This document shows positions 1-7,165 of a stretch of DNA of 64,000 nt, piece after piece (the stretch's first letter is position 1; every line of letters begins with the position of its first letter). The notes beneath the pieces are model-generated. The model was not told where the DNA came from and did not search any database. It saw only the letters and a program-made list of their open reading frames with translations. Origin of the DNA: Anaerolineae bacterium UTCFX1 (GTDB taxonomy: Bacteria > Chloroflexota > Anaerolineae > Anaerolineales > Villigracilaceae); contig MWTB01000033.1 in NCBI GenBank assembly GCA_002050275.1, forward strand, positions 2,108-66,107. Direction: 5' to 3'. A program made the position numbers and the translations under genes.

Positions 1-209
1 ACATCGTTCACCACACGCTCACCGATGCGGATCTCGCCGCTCGAGATTTCCTCCAAGCCAGCCAGTGAGCGCAGGGCGGTAGTCTTGCCGCACCCCGAGG
101 GACCAACCAACACAAGGAATTCCTTGTCTTCGATGTGAAGATTTAAATCGCTCACAGCGGTCACTTCGCCATATTTCTTAAACATGTGTTCAAACGTTAC
201 GCTTGCCAC
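1..209 (-). CDS. Sugar-type ABC transporter ATP-binding protein (N-terminal part)
   Basis: Only the first 69 codons lie in the window; the gene runs off the left edge. The start is a GTG at 209 with GGAGG about 8 bases upstream. The translation reads like the MalK/UgpC/MsmX family: an early beta strand, then Walker A GPSGCGKT at residues 36-43, then the typical [15 protein letters not shown] stretch. In this family the ATPase sits on the cytoplasmic side of a carbohydrate or polyol importer. The Walker B motif, signature motif and regulatory domain are outside the window, so the substrate cannot be told. Confidence 0.9.
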   Translation of the reverse strand, partial: MASVTFEHMFKKYGEVTAVSDLNLHIEDKEFLVLVGPSGCGKTTALRSLAGLEEISSGEIRIGERVVND

Positions 210-284
210 GGGTCTTTCCTCCGTTTCGTGGGAATATAGTGGTTGCATTATACACCTGCATTTTTTGTTCGGATGAAGAACCCG

Positions 285-302
285 CCCTTCGATGAACTCA
301 GG
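285..302. repeat. Dispersed 18-bp repeat, diverged copy
   Basis: The minus strand reads CCTGAGTTCATCGAAGGG. It matches, with a few changes, the CCTGAGCTTGTCGAAGGG core found at 23780-23797 and in a near copy at 45383-45400. It lies in the non-coding stretch between the ABC ATPase and the hydrolase at 678. Confidence 0.6.
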
Positions 303-365
303 ACATCGCTTCTCTCGACGGGTTGGCTTGACTCTGCCGCTCGACGTTATCCACCCTTCACCCGC

Positions 366-392
366 GTGGCGCGGGATACCATCCCGCGCCAC
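366..392. repeat. Perfect 12-bp hairpin
   Basis: GTGGCGCGGGAT (366-377) and ATCCCGCGCCAC (381-392) are exact reverse complements separated by three bases. There is no T run on either side, so it is not an obvious intrinsic terminator. It directly abuts the stop codon of the EamA remnant. Together with that remnant, the repeat at 285 and the promoter at 627-654 it accounts for what can be seen in the 468-bp gap at 210-677. Confidence 0.75.
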
Positions 393-393
393 C

Positions 394-545
394 TCATTTA
401 TTCACCAGCCACACACCCAAAAGGATGATGCCTCCGCCTCCCAGCGAAGCGGGCGTGATCGCCTCGCCCAGTACAACAAACGCGACGATAATCGCAATGA
501 GCGGCTCGATATATAAAAAGGCGCCTGTGCCGGCTATTGTCAGCG
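394..545 (-). pseudogene. EamA/DMT-family transporter, C-terminal remnant
   Basis: Reading the minus strand to a TGA at 394-396 gives about 45 residues including AGTGAFLYIEPLIAIIVAF, VVLGEAITPASLGG and [12 protein letters not shown]. This is the final pair of membrane helices of a drug/metabolite transporter of the EamA family (usually about 290 residues). No start codon or earlier helices are found in frame upstream; the sequence beyond about 545 does not resemble the family. The rest of the gene has been lost, so this is a relic, not a working gene. Which event removed the 5' part is not visible. Confidence 0.75.
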
Positions 546-626
546 CTGACAGCGTTTGTGAACACAACGGACGGAAATGAAAACTTCAAAACGAATCTCA
601 AAAATGTGAAAGTGAAAGCCGAGCAG

Positions 627-654
627 TTGTCGAGTTTCTCTGGTCGGGTATAAT
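627..654 (+). promoter_or_regulatory. Promoter of the hydrolase gene at 678
   Basis: TTGTCG (627-632), a 16-base spacer and a consensus TATAAT (649-654). Transcription would begin near 661, giving a leader of about 17 bases before the ATG at 678. Confidence 0.55.
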
Positions 655-677
655 TCCCCCTCGGAGACCTCACATAC

Positions 678-1337
678 ATGGAAATCACCTGGTACGGACA
701 TTCCTGCTTCCGTCTCACCGAACGCAACTATGCGACGGTGGCGACGGATCCGTTCGATAGCAAATCCATCGGCTACTCGGCGCTTAAACTTAAATCAGAT
801 ATCGTTACGATCAGCCACGACGCGCCCGGTCACAATCATGTAGACGCAGTCAAAGGCGCTTCGCATGTTATCCGCGGACCGGGCGAATTTGAGATCGGCG
901 GCGTGTTCATCACCGGCGTCGCCACCGAAAATGGCAACGGCGGCGGCAAGAAAAAGGGAAGCGCCGCGCCGCGCAACACGATCTATGTGTTCGATTATGA
1001 CGGCATTACGGTGGCGCATCTTGGCGATTTGCGGCAAACGCCGACTCAATCGGAACTTGAATTATTGGGCACGATTAACGTTGCGCTGACGCCGGTCGGC
1101 GGAGGCGGCGGGTTAAACGCGGCGAAAGCGGCGGAAGTCATTAGCCTGATCGAACCGAATATCGTGATCCCGATGCACTATGCCACGCCTGCCGCGAAAT
1201 TATCGCTCGACTCACTCGGCAAATTCATCAAGGAGATGGGCTTGTCGAAGCCTGAGCCGCAATCGTCGCTGAAAGTAACGCGCTCCAGCCTCCCCGATGA
1301 AACGCGCGTGGTCGTATTAGATTATCAGTCGAATTAG
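678..1337 (+). CDS. Metallo-beta-lactamase-fold hydrolase (UlaG/YtkL-like)
   Basis: A 219-residue protein of the metal-dependent hydrolase branch of the metallo-beta-lactamase fold. It opens with MEITWYGHSCF, typical of this branch, followed by an Asp in ATDPFDS and the metal-binding region SHDAPGHNH at residues 46-54, then a GPGEFEIGG segment and a late PMHYATP histidine. The HxHxDH motif of classical members is altered, with histidines at 47, 52 and 54. Family members act as cytosolic hydrolases on varied substrates; the substrate here cannot be named. A glycine-rich loop with lysines (around residues 85-97) is probably flexible. The next gene starts 15 bases downstream, so the two are likely co-transcribed. 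Confidence 0.85.
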   Translation: MEITWYGHSCFRLTERNYATVATDPFDSKSIGYSALKLKSDIVTISHDAPGHNHVDAVKGASHVIRGPGEFEIGGVFITGVATENGNGGGKKKGSAAPRNTIYVFDYDGITVAHLGDLRQTPTQSELELLGTINVALTPVGGGGGLNAAKAAEVISLIEPNIVIPMHYATPAAKLSLDSLGKFIKEMGLSKPEPQSSLKVTRSSLPDETRVVVLDYQSN

Positions 1338-1352
1338 AATAATTAAGGACTT

Positions 1353-1670
1353 ATGGCTGCCAAAGTATTGATGACATGGGATATTCTCGGCGAACGAAAT
1401 AACGAATATTTTGAATTTGTTATCGGCGAATTTATCCCCGGCGTGCAACGATTGGGCTTACAACCCGCCGAAGCCTGGGCGACCATCTATGGTTCGTATC
1501 CGCAAATTCAAGTCGGCTTGCTCGCGTCCGACGTGACGCAAGCGCGGCAGATCCTCGACTCGAACGACTGGATCACACTGCAAGACCGCCTGTTCGGCTA
1601 CGTCAAAAATTTCTCATACAAAGTCGTTCCCGCTCGTAGTGGATTCCAATTCTATTCGCCGAACAATTAA
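1353..1670 (+). CDS. Conserved small protein of unknown function
   Basis: A 105-residue soluble protein with no signal peptide or membrane helix. I do not recognise a named family. It opens MAAKVLMTWDILGERNNEYFEF and continues with short alternating strands and helices, which would suit a small alpha/beta ferredoxin-like (dimeric barrel) fold; that is a guess from texture. It lies between the hydrolase (15 bases upstream) and the membrane glycosyltransferase, whose ATG follows its stop codon without a gap, so the three genes look like one operon. Confidence 0.7.
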   Translation: MAAKVLMTWDILGERNNEYFEFVIGEFIPGVQRLGLQPAEAWATIYGSYPQIQVGLLASDVTQARQILDSNDWITLQDRLFGYVKNFSYKVVPARSGFQFYSPNN

Positions 1671-4082
1671 ATGAAATCGCGTTGGATTTATTTTTTATCC
1701 TCAATGGAGGGCGCGATCGCACTGATCGCGCTCCTTTTGATTCCCTCCGAAGGCGCCACGCTTTCACCCGCGCGTCTTGCCCTCATCGCGATCATCTTTT
1801 CTTTAATTCTGATATCGGCATGGCTGACATTTTGCCCGCCTCAACCTGATCGTCTCGCGCAGACTCCTCTCATCCTCCTCTGCGCGCTTCTCTCTCTGAC
1901 GTTCAGCCTGCTCCTGTTTCTTCTGCGTTATCTCAACCCCGACTCTCTCCCCCCGCTCTACACGCGGCTGAGTCCGCTGTTGTGGTATCTCCTCGCGCTC
2001 TCGCTTCAATCCACGCTCTACCTCCTCTACCTCAAAAACGGATTTCACCTCGACTCACTCAAACAAAACAAACCAATTTTCCTCGCATCGCTTTCCTTAT
2101 TTGCTCTTTTGCTCCTCTTGCTCATTTTTATCTCCCTCACCAAACTCGGCATCACCAAAGACACCGCCTACTGGGGCGAACCCGGCGTTCCTATTCTTGG
2201 TTGGCAATTCATCCTATCAATCCTCCTTGGCGCGACTATCCTCATCCACCAATTACACAATTACTCAATTACGCAGTACGAAGTATGCAGTACGAAGTCT
2301 TCACTCCTCACTTTCCTCTTTCCACTTTCCATCTACCTTACCGCCTCCACCCTCTGGCTCTCCGTCCCAATCGATTCGCTCAAAAACAGTTTCTACGCGC
2401 CCATCACGCCTCCATATGCAACGCCATTCCCATATTCCGACGCGGGATTTTACGATTACCTCTCCCAATCTCTCCTCATCGGCACGGACTATCTCGGAAA
2501 CATCGCGCCGCGTCCATTGTATGTGACGTTCCTCGCCACGCTTCATTTCTTGTTCGGGCAAGATTACGTCAAGGTCATCGCCGCGCAGACGCTGGTGTTC
2601 GCGCTGTTTCCTGTCGCGTTGTATTTTCTCGGAGCGAAACTCCACTCCCGCGCCGCCGGCGTGACGGTTGCCCTCTTCGCTATCTTCCGTGAGTTGACCA
2701 CGCTGTGGATCTCCTCGAATACGCGCACAGCCAGCACGAAGATGTTCATCACCGATTTTGCCACTTCAATGGGCATCGCATTCGTGATGCTCGTCGTCAT
2801 CCGCTGGCTTGAACGCCGCGACGTAAGATCGGTGATCATTGCGGGCGGATCGTTCGGGCTGTTGCTCTTGCTCCGCACGCAATCGCTCATCATTTTGCCG
2901 TTTGTTTTCATCCTTACATTCTTTGTGTATCAAAAGAAATGGAAAGATTGGCTTACCGCCTGTGTCACGTTCGGTCTAGTAATGACCGCGACGATCATGC
3001 CGTGGCTGATTCACAACTACCGACTCGTTGGCGCATTCGCCTTCGACGATCCGTCGCAGATGGCGGTCATTTTTTCGCAGTATTCCTTCGAAGGGAATTT
3101 AGACATCAGCCAGTTCGATTTTGAAAAGGAAAGCCTGGGGAATCGCCTGCTCACCTTCACGTTGGAAAACCCCGGCTTCGTCGCTGGCTTTGTGACGAAT
3201 CATTTCCTCAACACCGAGATCGGCGGATTGCTGTCCCTGCCGCTGATCGAGCCGTTCAACGGACTCCGCGCCCCGGTCAATTTGTATTGGATCGAATGGA
3301 ACGGGACTCTCGAATGGTACAACCTTGCGCTGGTCATTTTCTATCTCGCGGTCATCGCCATCGGCATCGGCGCAGCGTGGGATCGATTCAAGTGGGTCGG
3401 GCTGACTCCGCTGGCGTTCAGCGTCGGCTATGCCTTGGCGAACGGAATCTCGCGCTTTTCCTCGTGGCGATATAATCTGCCCGTAGATTGGATCATCTAT
3501 TTTTACTTCGGCATCGGCGCGATTGAAATCTTAAATTGGGCCGCATCGCTTTTCGGCGCGAAGGTCTCGAATCCAAGCGTTCTTGACGCAGTGCAACTGC
3601 GTCAAGAACGTAAATCGAATTACGCCATCCTCGTCGCCGCGTTCGTGCTGATCGGCTCGCTTCCGTGGCTCGTGCAGGGAATCGCCCAACCGCGTTATAC
3701 ATCCACGTCCGAAGAGTTGAAGGCGCAAGCCGTCGTTCAGAATCCCGCGTTGGTGCGATTTTTGTCCCAGCCTGATTCGCAAATCTTTGAGGGCAGGTTG
3801 CTCTATCCGCGTTTCTTCCGTCGCAATAACGGAATCGCTTCGAAGACGCCCTGGGCGATCTATGCCGTGCGTGATTTTTCGCGGCTCGGATTCATAGTGA
3901 TCAACTTTGCCGTGCGCAATGTTATCTTTCCCGCCGACCAACCTATTTTTCTAATGCATGGCGCGGATGTGATCGTTGTCGGTTGCCAGCGTGACGACTA
4001 TTTCGAAGCGCGTTGGTTGTATTTCCCCGCAGCGGATGAAACGCATCAGAACGAAGCGCCTTTCGCCGCTTGTTTTCCATAA
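1671..4082 (+). CDS. Large membrane glycosyltransferase-like protein (GT39/ArnT type)
   Basis: An 803-residue polytopic membrane protein. About four hydrophobic helices occupy the first 200 residues. A longer core from about residue 240 has the layout of lipid-linked-sugar glycosyltransferases of the GT39/GT83 (dolichyl-phosphate mannosyltransferase/ArnT) class: an Asp in a periplasmic loop (YSDAGFYDYLSQSLL, residues 255-270) followed by helices and an RTQS segment. Family members transfer a sugar from a polyprenyl-phosphate carrier to proteins or glycans outside the membrane. The N-terminal third is unusually rich in Leu and Ser and contains a repeat-derived stretch (2267-2303). The start follows directly on the stop codon of the gene before. 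The last residues overlap the possible upstream start of mutY. Confidence 0.75.
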   Translation: MKSRWIYFLSSMEGAIALIALLLIPSEGATLSPARLALIAIIFSLILISAWLTFCPPQPDRLAQTPLILLCALLSLTFSLLLFLLRYLNPDSLPPLYTRLSPLLWYLLALSLQSTLYLLYLKNGFHLDSLKQNKPIFLASLSLFALLLLLLIFISLTKLGITKDTAYWGEPGVPILGWQFILSILLGATILIHQLHNYSITQYEVCSTKSSLLTFLFPLSIYLTASTLWLSVPIDSLKNSFYAPITPPYATPFPYSDAGFYDYLSQSLLIGTDYLGNIAPRPLYVTFLATLHFLFGQDYVKVIAAQTLVFALFPVALYFLGAKLHSRAAGVTVALFAIFRELTTLWISSNTRTASTKMFITDFATSMGIAFVMLVVIRWLERRDVRSVIIAGGSFGLLLLLRTQSLIILPFVFILTFFVYQKKWKDWLTACVTFGLVMTATIMPWLIHNYRLVGAFAFDDPSQMAVIFSQYSFEGNLDISQFDFEKESLGNRLLTFTLENPGFVAGFVTNHFLNTEIGGLLSLPLIEPFNGLRAPVNLYWIEWNGTLEWYNLALVIFYLAVIAIGIGAAWDRFKWVGLTPLAFSVGYALANGISRFSSWRYNLPVDWIIYFYFGIGAIEILNWAASLFGAKVSNPSVLDAVQLRQERKSNYAILVAAFVLIGSLPWLVQGIAQPRYTSTSEELKAQAVVQNPALVRFLSQPDSQIFEGRLLYPRFFRRNNGIASKTPWAIYAVRDFSRLGFIVINFAVRNVIFPADQPIFLMHGADVIVVGCQRDDYFEARWLYFPAADETHQNEAPFAACFP
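2267..2303 (+). repeat. Short tandem TACGAAGTAYGCAGTACG-type repeat inside a gene
   Basis: The sequence reads TACGCAGTACGAAG then TATGCAGTACGAAG, two near-identical 14-bp units, within the glycosyltransferase gene. It stays in frame and encodes TQYEVCSTKS. Related units occur on the other strand in the non-coding stretch at 37628-37672. Confidence 0.55.
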
Positions 4083-4093
4083 ATACGGTTTTC

Positions 4094-5191
4094 ATGCGCC
4101 GTTTTTCTTCCAAATTATTAAATTGGTACGCTGAAAATAAACGAACCCTCCCTTGGCGCGGACATCGAAGCCCTTACGCAGTCTGGGTTTCAGAGATCAT
4201 GCTTCAGCAAACGCGGGTGGAGACGGTGATTCCGTATTTCAAAAAATGGATGAAGCTGTTTCCGAATGTCCGCGTGTTGGCGCGATCCTCTGAACAAGAC
4301 GTATTGAACGCGTGGGAAGGACTTGGTTATTACAGCCGCGTGCGAAACTTTCACAAAGCCGCGAAGATCGTCATTGAAAAATACGGCGGGAAATTGCCAA
4401 ACGATGTAGTTGAATTGCGAAAACTGCCGGGCATCGGTCGCTACACGGCGGGTGCGTTGGCTTCGATCGTTTTTGGCATGGACGAACCGGCTCTTGACGG
4501 TAATTTGAAACGCGTCTATGCGCGCTTATTCGATGTAGAGGCGCCGGTCAATTCAACGGAAGGGGAGAGGCTGCTCTGGGAAATCGCTCACGAGAATTTG
4601 CCCAAAGGCAAAGCGGCAGATTTCAACCAAGCATTGATGGATTTGGGCGCGATGGTTTGCCTGCCGAAGAATCCGCGTTGTGAGGTTTGTCCGCTTACGA
4701 AAGAATGTAAGGCGAAGAAGCGAGGCGTTCAGCATTTGCGCCCGGTGAAAACGGTGAAGAAATCTGTGCCGCATTACGTGCATGTGGCTGTGGTCGTTGT
4801 GGAGCGAATTGGTCGCGGAGCATCCCCGAATGGGGACAATTCGCTCTACGTGTTGCTGGCAAAAAGACCGGCGCGAGGTCTGCTAGCTGGGATGTGGGAA
4901 TTCCCCAACGCGCGCGTTGCGGGCGACCCGGCTGAGGCGTTGGCGCCGGCGCTTGAAACGGCGTACAGGCTGACGGTCCGAAAGAAGCGCGGGATTCAAA
5001 ATCCGCTCGCGATCGTTGAGCATGCTTATTCGCATTTTAGCGTTGTCGTTCATGCTTTTTTATGCGAGTCAGCGCCGAAGAAGACAAGCGCTGCTTTAAG
5101 ATGGATTCGATTGAAAGATTTGGAGAAATATCCGATGGGGAAAATTGACCGGACGATCGCACAAAAAATAATAAACGACAGCCGTTTTTAA
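4094..5191 (+). CDS. mutY: A/G-specific adenine DNA glycosylase MutY
   Basis: Removes adenine mispaired with 8-oxoguanine or guanine in base excision repair. The 365-residue product shows LPWRG near the N-terminus, the helix-hairpin-helix LPGIGRYTAGAL, the catalytic Asp in PALDGNLKRV, and the four-cysteine iron-sulfur loop CLPKNPRCEVCPLTKEC (C-x6-C-x2-C-x5-C). The last third is the Nudix-like domain (VVVVERIGRG, LAKRPARGLLAGMWEFPN) that senses 8-oxoG. The ATG at 4094 gives a normal MutY N-terminus; a TTG at 4070 in the same frame is possible and would overlap the upstream gene. Neither has a clear ribosome binding site. The stop codon lies inside the hairpin of the shared terminator. Confidence 0.95.
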   Translation: MRRFSSKLLNWYAENKRTLPWRGHRSPYAVWVSEIMLQQTRVETVIPYFKKWMKLFPNVRVLARSSEQDVLNAWEGLGYYSRVRNFHKAAKIVIEKYGGKLPNDVVELRKLPGIGRYTAGALASIVFGMDEPALDGNLKRVYARLFDVEAPVNSTEGERLLWEIAHENLPKGKAADFNQALMDLGAMVCLPKNPRCEVCPLTKECKAKKRGVQHLRPVKTVKKSVPHYVHVAVVVVERIGRGASPNGDNSLYVLLAKRPARGLLAGMWEFPNARVAGDPAEALAPALETAYRLTVRKKRGIQNPLAIVEHAYSHFSVVVHAFLCESAPKKTSAALRWIRLKDLEKYPMGKIDRTIAQKIINDSRF

Positions 5192-5204
5192 GGACGGCTG
5201 TCGT
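5175..5204. terminator. Bidirectional terminator between mutY and rnj
   Basis: ACGACAGCCG (5175-5184) pairs exactly with CGGCTGTCGT (5195-5204) around a loop containing five T. It sits between two convergent genes and overlaps the mutY stop codon. Confidence 0.8.
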
Positions 5205-5211
5205 TCGTCGT

Positions 5212-6852
5212 TTACGCCTTGCTTAGCGTGACCAACACCATCGGTCGGCGTCCGGTCTCTTCGTAGAGATAAGAGCGCACTGCGTTAGCGATATCTTTTT
5301 CGCTTTCGCCTCCGCTGCCGACCGTGTCCATAATGTGCGCGCGGACTTCGGGCAGGAGCGCTTCGGCGTCTTCCGGCGAGACGAACCCGCGCGTGATAAT
5401 TTCGGGATCGTGCAACAGCCGCCCGCTGAGTTTATCTACGCTGATGTCAATCAGGAAGATACCGGCGCGCGCAAGTTTTTCGCGTTCGCGCATGATGCTG
5501 AAGTCGGTCTCGCCGATCGAATCGCCGTCTACGAATACATAGCCGCCGGGGATGCGTTCGCCAAGCGTGAGATTTCCGCCTGAAAGGATGACAATTTGTC
5601 CGTTCTCGACTACTACCGCGTTCTTTTCGGGTACGCCGACTTCGACCGCCAACTTTGCGTGGCGCCTGAGGTGACGTAATTCGCCGTGAATCGGGATGAA
5701 GTGTTTGGGTCGAACTAGATTTACGAGGAGTTTCTGCTCTTCTTGCGAAGCGTGACCCGAGACATGCACTGGTGCGATCGCATCGTATACGACCTCGGCG
5801 CCGCGATGCAGCAGGCGGTTAATCGTGCGGCTGATCGTTTCTTCGTTGCCGGGGATGGGATGCGACGACAACACGACCGTGTCGCCTTCTTTCAGGCTGA
5901 AGAGACGGTTTGTGCCGGCGGCGAGCCGTCCTACGATGGATGAAGGTTCGCCCTGCGAGCCGGTGCACATGATCGCTACTTTGTGATCTTGCATTTTTAA
6001 CGCTTGATCTATCGGTACGATCAGATCGTCGGGGATATCTAAGTAGCCTAATTTGCGCGCGATCTTGACGTTGTCCACCATACTCGGACCCGCGAACGTG
6101 ATTTTGCGTCCAAATTTCTTCGTAGAGTCCGCCACTTGTTGCACGCGCGAGATCAGCGATGCGAAGGTCGCTACGATAACGCGTCCTTGCGCCTCGGCGA
6201 AGACCTTGTCGAACGCGGGACCGATCACTTTTTCGGAAGGAGTCCAGCCGGGGCGTTCGGCGTTTGTCGAGTCAGACAGCAGCACGTCTACGCCGCGGCG
6301 CGAGAATTCGGCGAGTTTGGCGTAGTCGGTGGGCCAGCCGTCCACGGGCGTATGATCGAATTTAAAATCGCTCATGTGAACAACGAGCCCGGCGGGGGTT
6401 GTGATTCCCAACCCGACTGAATCGGGAATTGAGTGACAGATATGGAAGAATTCCACTTTGAAGGGTCCGATCTCTATCGTGCCGCCTGCTTCGATGGTGT
6501 TTAGGTCTGCTTTGGTGGAAGCGCTGTTGCGCGCAAGTTTGCCTTCGATTAATCCGCGCGTGAGCGGCGTAGCGTAGACCGGCGCGCTGACATCGTTAAG
6601 CAGATGATGGATCGCGCCGATGTGATCTTCATGCCCATGTGTGATGACGATGCCGACCACGTTGCCGGCTCTGGCGCGCAAATATTCATAATCGGGAACG
6701 ATGTAATCAATTCCAATCATATCGTTAGTGGGGAACATGATGCCGGCATCTACCACCAGAATCTTGTTCTGGAATTCATAGGCGGTCATGTTCTTGCCTA
6801 CTTCCCCGAGCCCCCCCAAGGGAATAATCTTCAGTTTTCCTTGCTTACTCAT
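5212..6852 (-). CDS. rnj: Ribonuclease J
   Basis: A 546-residue RNase J, the metallo-beta-lactamase/beta-CASP RNase combining endonuclease and 5'-3' exonuclease action in mRNA decay and rRNA maturation. It opens with KLKIIPLGGLGEVGKNM, has the zinc motif HGHEDH at about residues 73-78, a second ligand region HICHSIPDSVG, SDSTNAERPG, the beta-CASP segment MCTGSQGEPSS and the HVSGHASQEE / PIHGE motifs. The C-terminal domain, which drives oligomerisation in this family, is complete. The ATG at 6852 is preceded by AAAGGA about 12 bases away. The leader holds its own terminator hairpin (6935-6956), so expression may be set by attenuation. Confidence 0.97.
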   Translation of the reverse strand: MSKQGKLKIIPLGGLGEVGKNMTAYEFQNKILVVDAGIMFPTNDMIGIDYIVPDYEYLRARAGNVVGIVITHGHEDHIGAIHHLLNDVSAPVYATPLTRGLIEGKLARNSASTKADLNTIEAGGTIEIGPFKVEFFHICHSIPDSVGLGITTPAGLVVHMSDFKFDHTPVDGWPTDYAKLAEFSRRGVDVLLSDSTNAERPGWTPSEKVIGPAFDKVFAEAQGRVIVATFASLISRVQQVADSTKKFGRKITFAGPSMVDNVKIARKLGYLDIPDDLIVPIDQALKMQDHKVAIMCTGSQGEPSSIVGRLAAGTNRLFSLKEGDTVVLSSHPIPGNEETISRTINRLLHRGAEVVYDAIAPVHVSGHASQEEQKLLVNLVRPKHFIPIHGELRHLRRHAKLAVEVGVPEKNAVVVENGQIVILSGGNLTLGERIPGGYVFVDGDSIGETDFSIMREREKLARAGIFLIDISVDKLSGRLLHDPEIITRGFVSPEDAEALLPEVRAHIMDTVGSGGESEKDIANAVRSYLYEETGRRPMVLVTLSKA

Positions 6853-6925
6853 AAAATAGTTTTTCCTTTAAAGTTGTTAAATTATTTATCCGCCATTAGC
6901 GGTAAAGGTCTGGTTATTGAATTAA

Positions 6926-6956
6926 TAAAAAAGACCTCGCTGACTTGCTCGCGAGG
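6926..6956 (-). terminator. Intrinsic terminator inside the rnj leader
   Basis: On the minus strand CCTCGC and GCGAGG form a hairpin with a 10-base loop, followed at once by TCTTTTTTATT. It lies about 70 bases downstream of the predicted transcription start and about 75 bases upstream of the rnj start codon, so full-length rnj mRNA needs read-through. A second small hairpin (CTGCC/GGCAG, near 6993-7008) sits upstream of it. Confidence 0.65.
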
Positions 6957-7031
6957 GATTGGCAAATCTCGTGCGATTGTTTCATACAAACTGCCCACCT
7001 TGGCAGGTTAAGATCAACTTCAGCTGACGGA

Positions 7032-7060
7032 AGTATAGCAGGGCGTGTGAATTTTGTAAA
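7032..7060 (-). promoter_or_regulatory. rnj promoter
   Basis: On the minus strand TTTACA (7055-7060), a 17-base spacer and TATACT (7032-7037). Transcription would begin near 7025 and give a leader of about 170 bases before rnj. With the rnj leader terminator and the divergent promoter at 7131 this explains the 313-bp gap 6853-7165. Confidence 0.75.
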
Positions 7061-7130
7061 GCGGATGCGGCTTTTGTTAGCGCAAAGTAGAAATGCCCTT
7101 CATGTTGGGCTAGTGCGTCTCATTTTAAAA

Positions 7131-7159
7131 TTGACATCTCCGCTCCGCTCATGTACACT
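7131..7159 (+). promoter_or_regulatory. Promoter giving a leaderless start at 7166
   Basis: TTGACA (7131-7136), a 17-base spacer and TACACT (7154-7159). The spacer and -10 box cover the ATG at 7151, so that codon cannot be in the mRNA; +1 would fall on or next to the ATG at 7166. Confidence 0.75.
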
Positions 7160-7165
7160 CCGTTT

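Noticed and set aside
6853-7025. A T-box or known riboswitch in the rnj leader
   Set aside because: No T-box consensus, no tRNA-like specifier arm and no known aptamer core were seen; only a promoter and terminator are supported.
7151-7165. Start of the hydrolase-ligase fusion at the ATG 7151
   Set aside because: It lies in the promoter spacer upstream of the expected transcription start.
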